A DNA stretch of 64,000 bases from Phycisphaera sp. (GCA_016125285.1 WGMA01000062.1:40953-104952), one strand, 5' to 3'. Positions 17,275-26,036 are shown, counted from the stretch's first letter. The notes: generated by a model from the letters alone, not told the origin. Numbers and translations are program-made.

Positions 17275-17547
17275 ATGGCCAAGGCCGTTGTCGAACCCGA
17301 AGAACTCCGTCGATTCGCGCGCGACCTGAGCCGGTTCAATTCCGAGATTCAGAACCTCACATCCGCGATGACCCGCCGCCTCAACGACCTCGAGAAGTCC
17401 TGGCGTGACCAGGAACAGAAGAAGTTCGCCGAGGAGTTCAAGCAGACCGCCCGCGTGCTCTCGAAGTTCACCGAGGCGTCGAATCAGCACATCCAGTTCC
17501 TCGGCCGCAAGGCGTCGCACATCGAGGAGTACCTGCGGCAGCGCTGA
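17275..17547 (+). CDS. WXG100-like small helical protein (type VII secretion-like)
   Basis: A 90-residue protein of WXG100 size and layout: two amphipathic helices joined by a turn around Trp43. The turn reads KSWRDQEQKKFAEEF, so it is W-x-D instead of W-x-G. No classical C-terminal YxxxD/E export signal is present; the end is IEEYLRQR. WXG100 proteins are small dimeric substrates of ESX/type VII systems that bind the FtsK-like EccC ATPase, and an FtsK-like ATPase is encoded 930 bases downstream. An SD (CCCGGAGG) precedes the ATG. Function is inferred from size, fold prediction by eye and context. Confidence 0.65.
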   Translation: MAKAVVEPEELRRFARDLSRFNSEIQNLTSAMTRRLNDLEKSWRDQEQKKFAEEFKQTARVLSKFTEASNQHIQFLGRKASHIEEYLRQR

Positions 17548-17583
17548 GCCCGACACCCGCCCCACCGTCAACCGAGACCACCG

Positions 17584-18225
17584 ATGGCCGACCCCGCCCG
17601 AGTCCATTCGATCGACGCCCTCCGCGACTTCAAGGTCGCGTTGATCAAGTTCGCCGAAGAGGTGCGCGAGGCGCTGGTCGACGCGGACGCCGACATGCTC
17701 AAGGCCAAGCAGTGGATCGACGGCGAGGTGAAGTCCGGGTGGTCGCGGAACCTCCAGAAGTCGAAGGAGCAGGTCACCGCGGCAAAGGCGGCGGTGCAAC
17801 GCAAGCAGGTGTATGCCGCGTCGAAGGAAACCGCGCCGTCCTGCGTCGACGAGCAGAAGGCGCTGGCGATGGCGAAGAAGCGCGTCGAGAAGTCCGAGGA
17901 GAAGCTGCGGAACGTCAGCCGCTGGTCGCGCGGGCTGGAGAAGGAAGTGCAGATGTGCCGCAGCCAGAGCCAGACGCTGGCGCAGACGGTCGACGTGGAG
18001 ATCCCCAAGGCGGTGGCGCTGCTCGATCGGCTGATGGAGCGTCTGCAGGAATACCTCGACGAAGCCGCGGTCGAGACGCGTGCATCCAAGATGGCGCAGT
18101 ACTGGCGGAACACGGTCCTCGATCCCGACGAGTTCGATCCCGAGACCGACACGCCGTTCAAGGACCGCGAAGACGAGTCCGCAAAGGGCGCGGCGGGCGA
18201 CGACGACAAGGGGGCGGACCGATGA
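17584..18225 (+). CDS. Alpha-helical coiled-coil protein of the type VII-like locus
   Basis: A 213-residue, almost entirely helical, highly charged protein with long heptad-like stretches (about residues 60-165; for example AMAKKRVEKSEEKLRNVSRW) and an acidic, disordered tail after ~180. No known domain is recognised. The N-terminal ~55 residues also end in tryptophan-containing turns (KQWIDGEVKSGW), loosely like the small neighbours. It starts 37 bases after the WXG100-like gene and overlaps the next by ATGA, so it is an integral part of this operon. It may be a larger substrate or a chaperone/scaffold; this is not resolvable from sequence. Confidence 0.7.
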   Translation: MADPARVHSIDALRDFKVALIKFAEEVREALVDADADMLKAKQWIDGEVKSGWSRNLQKSKEQVTAAKAAVQRKQVYAASKETAPSCVDEQKALAMAKKRVEKSEEKLRNVSRWSRGLEKEVQMCRSQSQTLAQTVDVEIPKAVALLDRLMERLQEYLDEAAVETRASKMAQYWRNTVLDPDEFDPETDTPFKDREDESAKGAAGDDDKGADR

Positions 18226-18440
18226 GCATGAGCACGAGCAAGGCGCGGATCATGCACGCGTTCAAGGAGCTGACCGTGGCGTGGGCCGAGACGAAGGAGC
18301 AGTGGAACGACTCGGCCTCGGCGCGTTTCCAGGAGCGGTTTCTCGATCCCATCGAGACGCGCGTCCGCTCGACGGTGGGCGCGATGGAGCTGATGGAAGA
18401 GGTGTTCTCGAAGGTCAAACGCGACTGCGGGCCGGAGTAG
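18222..18440 (+). CDS. Second WXG100-like small protein
   Basis: A 72-residue protein starting at ATG 18222, overlapping the previous stop (ATGA). It again looks like a helical hairpin with a turn at Trp28: TKEQWNDSASARFQERF. As in the first small protein the motif is W-x-D. It is shorter than canonical WXG100 proteins (~100) and may pair with the 90-residue protein, as EsxA pairs with EsxB. The larger open frame that contains it from 17712 lies antiphase inside the coiled-coil gene and is not used. Confidence 0.6.
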   Translation: MSMSTSKARIMHAFKELTVAWAETKEQWNDSASARFQERFLDPIETRVRSTVGAMELMEEVFSKVKRDCGPE

Positions 18441-18476
18441 GGCCCGTCGCGGATTCACAGGCAGCAGGCGACACGC

Positions 18477-21400
18477 GTGACTGAACCCCAGCGACTCCAA
18501 TCCGATCGACACTTCCAGGCGCTCGAGCAGCTCGTGCGTCTGGCGGGTCGCTGCGCCGAGGCCGAGCGTCAGGTCGAGGCATGGCGGAACCAGGCCGAGG
18601 TGCACGTCGAGCACCACTTCGAGAAGGCCGAGCTGGAGCTGATGTCGCGGCACGCGCAGGCTCGGGCGGTGGTGGATCGCGAACTCGCGGTCCAGACCGA
18701 GAAGGCGCAGCAGGATTACGAAGCGGCGGTCGAGGCGGCGCAGGATCGGCTCGAGCGTCAGCTCTCGGCCAACGAGCAACGTACGGAGCAGGCGCAGCGG
18801 TCGGCGAAGGAGGAACTCGACGAGATCCTCTGGGAGGCCGACAGCATCTACGAAGGCGCCAAGGAGCGTCTGCGTCGGTTCCTCGACGACCTGCAACGCG
18901 GGCACACGACGCAATTCAAGGCGCTGGAACAGCTGAAGGACGATGCGCGTTCGACGATCATGCGCTACAAGGTGTCGCCTCCGGCGCCCGCGGCCGAAGC
19001 GGAGATGCTGGCCCGGTTCCCCGCGCCAGCGCCGCCGGAGCCGGGCGTCGACGCCGCGACGTTGCTGCAACGCTACGCCGACGAGATGCAGTACCACCTC
19101 GGGCGGCTGCGCAACCTGTCGCTGCCCGCGCTGTTCGTCGGGCCGAACCCGTGGCTGACGGTGTCGTTCGTCGTGGGTGTCTCGCTGGTGGCCACGGGAC
19201 TGACGAAGGGCTGGACGCCCAGCGCTTGGCTCGTCGGCGTCCCGGCCGGGGCGTGCGCGGCGACGCTGCTGTTCGGGTGGATCCTCAAGGGCATCTCGCG
19301 ACGGGGCATCTACAAGGCGTACCTGCCGATCTGCGCCGCGCTCGAAGCGGCGCGGTCCACCGTGCGGATCGGGCCGGAGCAGGCCGAGCGAGCGTGGAAC
19401 GAACGCGTGGCGTTGATCCAGCGGCAGCGTGACGCATCGGTCGCGGCGGCGCATGAGAAGTACGACCCGCTGATCCGTGAGGCCGAGGCTAACAAGTCCG
19501 ATCGTTACACGCAGATGCGTGATCAGCACACCAACCGCCTGTCGAGCGAGGAGCAGAAGCGAGAGGATGTGCTCGCGGAGATCAAGGCCGAGCGGCTCAA
19601 ACGTTACGACGAGCTGAAGGCGACGCATGACGCCCAGCTCGCCGAGCTCAAGGCCGAACACGATCGCCAGACGAGCGACGTCAAGCAGCAGTACGCGCAG
19701 CGATGGGAGGAACTCGAGGCGGAGTGGAAGGAAGGCGTCGCCGAGCACTACAGCGTGATCCGCGCCGCGTCGCAGCGGGCCGACGAGCTGTTCCCCGCGT
19801 GGAGCGATCCGCGGTGGAACGCGTGGGAGCCGCCGAGCGACGCCGCGGAACTTGTGAGCGTCGGGCGGCTCGACGTCGACCTCACGCAGACGTCCGGCGG
19901 CGTGCCGACCAGCGAGCGCCTGCACGTCGACATGCCCACCGCGTTCACCGTTCCCGTGACGCTCTCGCTGCCCGAACGCTGCAGCCTCACGCTCCGCGCC
20001 GGGCGCGAGGGACGCGACATCGCCAACGACATGCTCGCCACCGCGATGACACGCCTGCTCACCGCCCTGCCGCCCGGTCAGGCGCACTTCACGATCATCG
20101 ACCCCGTCGGCCTCGGCCAGAACTTCGCGGGGTTCATGCACCTGGCGGACTACGAAGAGGCGCTCGTCGGCCCGCGCATCTGGACCGAGACGTCGCACAT
20201 CGAGACGCGCCTGACCGACCTGACCGAGCACATGGAAAACGTGATCCAGAAGTACCTGCGCAACGAGTTCAACACGATCGACGAGTACAACGCGCAGGCG
20301 GGCGAGCTGGCCGAGCCGTACCGCTACCTGGTGATCGCGGACTTCCCGGTGAACTTCAACGACGAAGCGGTGCGCCGCCTGGCGAGCATCGTGCAGTCCG
20401 GCCCGCGCTGCGGCGTCTACACCCTCATGGCGATGGACACGCGGCAGCGCCTCGCGGGCGAGTTCGACGTGTCCGACTTCGTGGGCAAGGGCCTCGACCT
20501 GGTCTACGACGGCGGGCGGTTCGCGTGGAACCACGACGTGTTCTCGCAGTTCCCGCTGAGCCTCGACGGTTCGCCGCCCGACGAGCTGCTGTCGAAGCTG
20601 CTCAAGAAGGTCGGTGACGGCGCCCGGCATTCGCGTGTCGTGGAAGTGCCGTTCGAACGCATCGCGCCCGACGATGAGCACATGTGGACCGGCGACTGCT
20701 CGAAGGAACTCCGCGTGCCCATCGGCCGCAGCGGCGCGACGCGCACGCAGGAACTGTCGTTCGGCAAGGGCGTCGCGCAGCACGCGCTGGTCGGCGGCAA
20801 GACCGGTTCGGGCAAGTCGACGCTGCTGCACGCCCTGGTGACCAACCTCGCGCTGTGGTACAGCCCGGATCAGGTCGAGTTCTACCTCGTCGACTTCAAG
20901 AAGGGCGTCGAGTTCAAGACGTACGCCATGCACGACATCCCGCACGCGCGGGCCGTGGCGATCGAGTCCGATCGCGAGTTCGGCCTGTCCGTCCTGCACC
21001 GCATCGATGCGGAGATGAACCGCCGCGGCGACCTGTTCCGCAAGCTCGGCGTGCAGGACATCAACGGCTACCGCCACGCCGCACCGGACAAGCCGCTGCC
21101 GCGCACGCTGCTGATCATCGACGAGTTCCAGGAGTTCTTCAGCGAGGACGACAAGCTCGCGCAGGACTCGATGCTGCTGCTCGACCGCCTCGTGCGACAG
21201 GGCCGTGCGTTCGGCATCCACGTGCTGCTCGGCTCGCAGACCCTGGCCGGGACGTACTCGCTGTCGCGGTCGACGCTCGGGCAGATGGCGGTGCGCATCG
21301 CGCTGCAGTGCAGCGAGGCCGACGCCGAGCTGATCATGTCAGACGGCAACTCCGCGGCGCGATTGCTCAACCGTCCCGGCGAGGCGATCTACAACGACTC

Positions 21401-22439
21401 CGGCGGCCTGGTCGAGGGCAACAGCCCGTTCCAGATCGCGTGGCTCCCCGACGAGCAGCGGACGAAGCTGCTGGAGAAGATCACCGACCGCGCCCGCGAG
21501 GAAGGCTACGTGCGGGTCGAGCCGCTGATCGTGTTCGAGGGCAACGTCCCGGCGGACATCACGAAGAACCGCCCGCTCAACGCGCTGCTCGACGGCGGGC
21601 AGCCCGCGTCGATCCCCGCGGCGCCGCAGGCGTGGCTCGGCGAGCCGATCGCGATCAAGGCGCCGACCGGCGGCGTGCTGCGTCGACACGCGGCGGCCAA
21701 CATGATGATCATCGGGCAACGCGACGAGGCTGCCCTCGCGATGACGGCCACCTCCATCGTCGGCCTCGCCGCGCAGCATCCCACGGACGGCGCGACGTTC
21801 TACATCCTCGACGGCTCGTCCGCGGACGCGCCCCACGCCGGTTACCTGCAGCACCTCGCCGACGCCCTGCCGCATCAGGCGCACGTCGTGCCGTACCGGC
21901 AGGTCGGCGAGGCGCTGGTGAACATCGCCGCCGCCATGCAGGACCGACACGACCGCGACGTGACCAACGCCCCGGCGATCTACCTGATCGTGTTCGGCCT
22001 GCAGCGCTACCGCGACCTGCGGCCCAGCGAGGACGATTTCGGCATGTCCACGTCGTTCAGCTCGTTCGACGACGACAAGGAAGCCGCCCCGCCGCCGCCG
22101 AAGGCCGACAAGCTGTTCGCCGAGATCCTCCGCGACGGCCCGCCGGTCGGCGTGCACACCATCGCGTGGTGCGACTCACCCACAACGCTCGAGCGCACCG
22201 TCAACCGCCAGGCGATGCGCGAATTCGACATGCGTGTGCTGTTCCAGATGTCCGGCACCGACTCGGCCAACCTCGTCGACTCCCCCGTCGCCAGCAACCT
22301 CGGCATGCACCGCGCGATCTACTACAGCGAAGAAAAGGGCATCCTCGAGAAGTTCCGCCCGTACGCCCTGCCGCCGCAGTCGTGGATCGACCACGTGGGC
22401 AAGGTGCTGACGAACCGGCCGACGATGAAACCGGCGTAG
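18477..22439 (+). CDS. FtsK/SpoIIIE-type ATPase with coiled coils and membrane hairpin (EccC-like)
   Basis: A 1,320-residue protein from GTG 18477. Residues ~1-180 are a charged coiled coil. Two membrane segments lie at ~226-246 and ~253-273 (WLTVSFVVGVSLVATGL, then WLVGVPAGACAATLLFGWIL), and a second coiled coil follows at ~285-440. The first FtsK-type motor domain has Walker A GKTGSGKS at 774-781 and Walker B LLIIDEF with Asp882. A second domain (~1045-1300) has the FtsK-like fold pattern, but its P-loop position reads IIGQRDEAAL and lacks the GK(S/T), so it is degenerate. This two-domain plan is that of EccC/YukB ATPases of type VII systems rather than of DNA translocases such as FtsK, and no gamma domain is seen. 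Confidence 0.85.
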   Translation: MTEPQRLQSDRHFQALEQLVRLAGRCAEAERQVEAWRNQAEVHVEHHFEKAELELMSRHAQARAVVDRELAVQTEKAQQDYEAAVEAAQDRLERQLSANEQRTEQAQRSAKEELDEILWEADSIYEGAKERLRRFLDDLQRGHTTQFKALEQLKDDARSTIMRYKVSPPAPAAEAEMLARFPAPAPPEPGVDAATLLQRYADEMQYHLGRLRNLSLPALFVGPNPWLTVSFVVGVSLVATGLTKGWTPSAWLVGVPAGACAATLLFGWILKGISRRGIYKAYLPICAALEAARSTVRIGPEQAERAWNERVALIQRQRDASVAAAHEKYDPLIREAEANKSDRYTQMRDQHTNRLSSEEQKREDVLAEIKAERLKRYDELKATHDAQLAELKAEHDRQTSDVKQQYAQRWEELEAEWKEGVAEHYSVIRAASQRADELFPAWSDPRWNAWEPPSDAAELVSVGRLDVDLTQTSGGVPTSERLHVDMPTAFTVPVTLSLPERCSLTLRAGREGRDIANDMLATAMTRLLTALPPGQAHFTIIDPVGLGQNFAGFMHLADYEEALVGPRIWTETSHIETRLTDLTEHMENVIQKYLRNEFNTIDEYNAQAGELAEPYRYLVIADFPVNFNDEAVRRLASIVQSGPRCGVYTLMAMDTRQRLAGEFDVSDFVGKGLDLVYDGGRFAWNHDVFSQFPLSLDGSPPDELLSKLLKKVGDGARHSRVVEVPFERIAPDDEHMWTGDCSKELRVPIGRSGATRTQELSFGKGVAQHALVGGKTGSGKSTLLHALVTNLALWYSPDQVEFYLVDFKKGVEFKTYAMHDIPHARAVAIESDREFGLSVLHRIDAEMNRRGDLFRKLGVQDINGYRHAAPDKPLPRTLLIIDEFQEFFSEDDKLAQDSMLLLDRLVRQGRAFGIHVLLGSQTLAGTYSLSRSTLGQMAVRIALQCSEADAELIMSDGNSAARLLNRPGEAIYNDSGGLVEGNSPFQIAWLPDEQRTKLLEKITDRAREEGYVRVEPLIVFEGNVPADITKNRPLNALLDGGQPASIPAAPQAWLGEPIAIKAPTGGVLRRHAAANMMIIGQRDEAALAMTATSIVGLAAQHPTDGATFYILDGSSADAPHAGYLQHLADALPHQAHVVPYRQVGEALVNIAAAMQDRHDRDVTNAPAIYLIVFGLQRYRDLRPSEDDFGMSTSFSSFDDDKEAAPPPPKADKLFAEILRDGPPVGVHTIAWCDSPTTLERTVNRQAMREFDMRVLFQMSGTDSANLVDSPVASNLGMHRAIYYSEEKGILEKFRPYALPPQSWIDHVGKVLTNRPTMKPA

Positions 22440-22463
22440 CCAGTGGTCAGGTCCCGGCTTCAT

Positions 22464-23231
22464 TCAACTGACGTATTCAAACCCCACACTGCGCGCCAGG
22501 CGAAATCCGAAATCGGTAAAGCGCTTGTCCGGCGCGAGGCTGCTGCGTGCGGCGTTGCGGCAGTATTTGATGTCGTGTCGCCACGATCCGCCACGGGCGG
22601 CGCGGCGGTCGGTCGGCGTGAGTGGCCCGCGCGGGTTGTCGCGGGGACTGACGGCGTAGTAGCCGCGGTCGTACCAGTCGGCGCACCACTCGTGAACATT
22701 GTCGGCGATGTGCCACAGGCCGAACGCATTTCGACCCGCCCCGCCGTCGCTGCACACGGGCATCGGCCGCCCGGTGATCGGTCCGCTCAGTCCACGCTCA
22801 TAGACACCCTCCAGCGGCAGCGGTTCGTCGCCCCACGGATACGCCTGCCCCGCCGCGCCGCCCCGCGCCGCGTATTCCCGCTGCGCCTCGGTCGGCAGGT
22901 GATACACGCGCTCATCGCCCGACTCGCGGTGCGCGTTGAGCCAAGCCGCGTACGCCACCGCGTCGTGCCAACTCGGCCCGCACACCGGGCAGTCGTCGAC
23001 CATGAACAACGCATCGCCCCAGCCGCTCGGCGTCGGATGATTCGTCGCGTCCACAAACAGCTTGTACTCGCGCACCGTCACCGGGCACTCGGCGATTTCG
23101 AACGCGTCGATGCGTACCTCGTGCACCGGCTGCTCGTCGCCTCGCCCGTTGGCGTCGCCCATCATGAACGTCCCGCCGGGAACCGCGATCATGCGGGGGG
23201 CAATCGGTGTGATGTCGGCCGCCTGTCGCAT
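22464..23231 (-). CDS. SUMF1/formylglycine-generating-enzyme-fold protein, catalytic Cys absent
   Basis: A 255-residue protein of the FGE-sulfatase fold (PF03781-like): MIAVPGGTFMMGD near the start, YHLPTEAQREYAARGG in the middle, LWHIADNVHEWCADWYD, and RGGSWRHDIKYCRNAARSS before the final FGFRLA. In FGE the two catalytic cysteines sit between the GGS(Y/W) and CAARS-like blocks. Aligned by these anchors, both positions are non-Cys here; the only Cys nearby lies two residues before the Asn of NAARS. So it is probably a SUMF1-fold protein of other function, not the activator of the sulfatase at 11804. I start at ATG 23231; an ATG at 23291 in the same frame would run into the divergent promoter. 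Confidence 0.78.
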   Translation of the reverse strand: MRQAADITPIAPRMIAVPGGTFMMGDANGRGDEQPVHEVRIDAFEIAECPVTVREYKLFVDATNHPTPSGWGDALFMVDDCPVCGPSWHDAVAYAAWLNAHRESGDERVYHLPTEAQREYAARGGAAGQAYPWGDEPLPLEGVYERGLSGPITGRPMPVCSDGGAGRNAFGLWHIADNVHEWCADWYDRGYYAVSPRDNPRGPLTPTDRRAARGGSWRHDIKYCRNAARSSLAPDKRFTDFGFRLARSVGFEYVS

Positions 23232-23281
23232 GCGCCCATTAACCCGACATCGTGTCGCCGCGTCAATCGCCGCTCGTTGGT

Positions 23282-23287
23282 TACAAT
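23282..23287 (+). promoter_or_regulatory. -10 element TACAAT 6 bases before the pgeF start
   Basis: TACAAT ends 6 bases before ATG 23294, the same geometry as at 10200-10205, suggesting a leaderless transcript. No SD precedes this ATG. The -35 region is not recognisable. Confidence 0.4.
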
Positions 23288-23293
23288 GCAAAC

Positions 23294-24118
23294 ATGACCA
23301 CCGTTTACGACACCACGACGCGACATGAGCACGACAACGGCGTGGTGACGTATCAGTCGGACCGCCTAAACGCCATCGGCGTGCGACACGCGTTTGCGAC
23401 GCGCATCGGGGGCATCAGCAAGGGGCCATACGCGTCGTTGAATCTCGGACCGATGACCAAGGACCTGGCGCCCGACGATAACACGTCGGTCGCGGAAAAC
23501 TTCCGTCGGCTGCGTGCGGCGGTGAATCTGCATCAGATCAAGCGGGTAACGGTGCGACAGGTGCACGGTTGCGGCGCGTGGACGCCTCCGGTGAAGCCGC
23601 TGCGACCGGGCGAGGCGCCGGAGGCCGACGCGATCGTGACGGACGACCCGACGCAGATGCCGACGATCCGCACGGCGGACTGCGTGCCGCTGCTGTTCAG
23701 TTCGGCGGACGGGCGCGTGGTGGCGGCGGTGCACGCGGGGTGGCGCGGCGTCGTCGCGGAGATCGTGCCGCGCACGATCGAGCACATGGCCGAGCGGTAC
23801 GGCGTCGACGTCGGCGGGATCCTCGCGGCGGTCGGGCCGTGCATCGGCGTCGAGCGTTTCGAGGTCGGCGAGGAGGTGGCCGAGGCGTTCGACGGCGTAA
23901 GACTCGGCGAAACGGTCCGGCGTGACCTGGGCGATAAGCCCCACGTCGACCTGGTGGCCGGGGTGACGACGCAACTCGAGGCGGCGGGAATCGCGCCGGA
24001 TCGCATCGAGGTGACGGACCGGTGCACGTATCGCGACGCCGACGAGTTCTTCTCGCACCGCCGCGACAACGGGGTGACCGGGCGCATGGCGGCGGTGATC
24101 TGCCCGTGCAACCGCTGA
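23294..24118 (+). CDS. pgeF: Peptidoglycan-editing factor PgeF / YfiH-family multicopper-like protein
   Basis: A 274-residue member of the YfiH/PgeF (Cu-oxidase_4, 'laccase domain') family. Family motifs include FATRIGGIS near the N-terminus, VRQVHG, TADCVPLLF, AAVHAGWRGV and GPCIGVERFEVG; His and Cys residues in these blocks form the metal site. In E. coli the family removes misincorporated serine from peptidoglycan precursors; purine nucleoside phosphorylase activity is reported for others. ATG 23294 gives the family-typical start; an in-frame ATG at 23252 adds 14 unmatched residues upstream of the -10 element. Confidence 0.87.
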   Translation: MTTVYDTTTRHEHDNGVVTYQSDRLNAIGVRHAFATRIGGISKGPYASLNLGPMTKDLAPDDNTSVAENFRRLRAAVNLHQIKRVTVRQVHGCGAWTPPVKPLRPGEAPEADAIVTDDPTQMPTIRTADCVPLLFSSADGRVVAAVHAGWRGVVAEIVPRTIEHMAERYGVDVGGILAAVGPCIGVERFEVGEEVAEAFDGVRLGETVRRDLGDKPHVDLVAGVTTQLEAAGIAPDRIEVTDRCTYRDADEFFSHRRDNGVTGRMAAVICPCNR

Positions 24119-24173
24119 ATCCGGCGGCTCGTAGGTATACTTGTGAGGACACTTCTATCGCGAGGCGACAGAC

Positions 24174-25898
24174 ATGGGGCACCGCGGACGGTTCATTAGC
24201 AGTACAGCGGCACTGATCGCGCTGGCGATCATGATGTCGGGTCCGTCGGCGTCGGCTCAGGACGCGGCGAAGGCGACGCCGGAGTCGCTGTTCGAGGAAC
24301 TGTTCGGCGACAAGGCGCGTGAGGTGGCCAAGTCACCGGCGACGGACGACGACCTGCTGTTTGCGCGCGGGCTGATCGAAGCGGCTCGCACCGCGAAATC
24401 CAACGCCGACCTCGCGGTGCTGCTGGCGGACAAGGCGTACGAGGCGGCGATGCGCGCGCCGGAGGGTTTTGCGGTCGCGTTGCAGGCGGTGAACTGGGTG
24501 ATCGACAACCATCCGGAACAGGCCGAGTCTCACCGGGTGATGTTGCGCGACGCGTATCAGAAGCGTTACAGCACGGCGCGCGGCACGGAGAAGGCCGACG
24601 CGGGGTCCGCCCTGCTCGACCTGCTCACCGCCGACGCCGACACGCTGGCCAATGACGACAAGCTCGAAGACGCGTCGGGCGTGCTGCGGCAGGCGTTGAC
24701 GCTCGCCACGGCGTTGCGCTCGCCGCGACGGGACGACGTCCGCGCAAAGCTCGAAGGCGTCAACAAGCAGCTGATCACGATGCGGCGGATCGACCAGCTC
24801 AAGCAGAGCCTCAAGGACAACCCGGACGACACGTCGAAAGCCAACGACCTGATCATGCTTTACGTCGTGGACCTCGACCGCCCCGAGGAGGCCCGCCGGT
24901 TCACATTCCTTACGAAGGACGACACGCTCGCGCAGAACATCCGCGACGCGTGCAAAGACAAGGCGGAGATCGATCCGGAGCGTCAGCTGGCGATGGGCGA
25001 GTGGTACCAGTCTCTGGGTCTGCAGGCGGCGGCGTCAACGGCGAAGTGGTCGATGCTGGACCGGGCCGCGGGCTATTTCGAGGCGTATCAGCACAGCGGC
25101 GCCGACGACGCGTTAAAGCTGACCAAGGCGAAGTTGTCGCTTCAGCGTGTGCGTGACCTGCTCGACAAGCTCGGGCCGTCGGCTCGACCGATCACCACGT
25201 CGCGCGTCCCGGACTGGGCTGAGGGCTGCGTGCTCGCGTTGACGTTCGACACCGTGCGGATCACCGGCGGGCATGCCTTCACGACCGACTCCAGCAAGGC
25301 GAGGCAGACTGTCGAACTGTTCGGCGGCTCGGCAGACACCGGCGTGCACGGCAAGTGTCTGGTGCTGGACGGCGTCGACGACTACGCGCAGGTCACCCTG
25401 CCCGAGTCGATCGACCTGACCGGCGATCTGTCGGTTACGTTCTGGATCAACGGCACGAACTTCAACGAGCGGGCGCACCCGTTCTTCAAGACCTGGGGCG
25501 GTGAAGGCAGCATGACGATCGAGAAGAGCGGCTTGATCAACTTCTACTGGGGCCCGTCCGGCGCCGACAAGCTGCCGTACCAGGGCGTGCCGATGCAGAC
25601 CACGTTGCCCGTTGGCAAGTGGACGCACGTCATGATCGTCCGCGACATGGCCGCCCGTCAGGTCCTGTGGTATGTCAACGGCCAGATGACGCACCGCGAA
25701 CCGACCAAGTTTGAGAAGGCCGGTCGGTCAACGGTCCCGATCCTGATCGGCAAGGGCTACACGCCCAACTTCCTGGCCGCGAAGCTCGACGACATGGCCA
25801 TCTGGAACCGGGCCCTGACCGCCGAGGAGGTCGCGGAGATCTACAAGACGTCGACCGATGGGCGGAGCTACTGCGACATGATCGCCGGGCGGCGCTGA
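24174..25898 (+). CDS. Exported protein with helical N-terminal half and C-terminal LamG domain
   Basis: A 574-residue protein with a signal peptide (about 1-28, ASAQD cut). An alpha-helical, repeat-like region follows (~30-330, TPR-like by eye), then a C-terminal LamG/concanavalin-A-like jelly roll (~345-570). Characteristic LamG blocks are LVLDGVDDYAQV, LSVTFWINGT, KWTHVMIVRD, WYVNGQMTH and LDDMAIWNRALTAEEV. LamG domains bind glycans or proteins. It precedes sigma/FecR module 3, whose proteins also carry LamG domains, so it may belong to the same surface process. A TATACT at 24136-24141 is a candidate -10 element. Confidence 0.82.
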   Translation: MGHRGRFISSTAALIALAIMMSGPSASAQDAAKATPESLFEELFGDKAREVAKSPATDDDLLFARGLIEAARTAKSNADLAVLLADKAYEAAMRAPEGFAVALQAVNWVIDNHPEQAESHRVMLRDAYQKRYSTARGTEKADAGSALLDLLTADADTLANDDKLEDASGVLRQALTLATALRSPRRDDVRAKLEGVNKQLITMRRIDQLKQSLKDNPDDTSKANDLIMLYVVDLDRPEEARRFTFLTKDDTLAQNIRDACKDKAEIDPERQLAMGEWYQSLGLQAAASTAKWSMLDRAAGYFEAYQHSGADDALKLTKAKLSLQRVRDLLDKLGPSARPITTSRVPDWAEGCVLALTFDTVRITGGHAFTTDSSKARQTVELFGGSADTGVHGKCLVLDGVDDYAQVTLPESIDLTGDLSVTFWINGTNFNERAHPFFKTWGGEGSMTIEKSGLINFYWGPSGADKLPYQGVPMQTTLPVGKWTHVMIVRDMAARQVLWYVNGQMTHREPTKFEKAGRSTVPILIGKGYTPNFLAAKLDDMAIWNRALTAEEVAEIYKTSTDGRSYCDMIAGRR

Positions 25899-25953
25899 GC
25901 CAGAAATCGCTGCCCGTCGGTAGACGAACCATATTATTTATCGTTTTTTTCTC

Positions 25954-25979
25954 CCGGTCGGGTGACACGGGCCGGTTTT
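25954..25979 (+). terminator. Weak hairpin with short T-run before module 3
   Basis: CCGGTC (25954-25959) pairs with GGCCGG (25970-25975) around a 10-base loop, followed by TTTT. It lies between the LamG gene and sigma module 3. The AT-rich stretch just before it (25930-25950) may hold the module promoter; no clear -35/-10 pair is seen. Confidence 0.35.
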
Positions 25980-26036
25980 GTGGCGCATTAGAGTGGAGGG
26001 TAGACGGAATTCTTCGCTACCTGGTTTGAGGCGCAC

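Noticed and set aside
17568..21221. A 1,217-codon open frame on the minus strand
   Set aside because: It is fully antisense to the coiled-coil, WXG100-like and FtsK genes. Its product is Arg/His/Leu/Val-rich without domains, as expected from the GC-rich third positions of the real genes.
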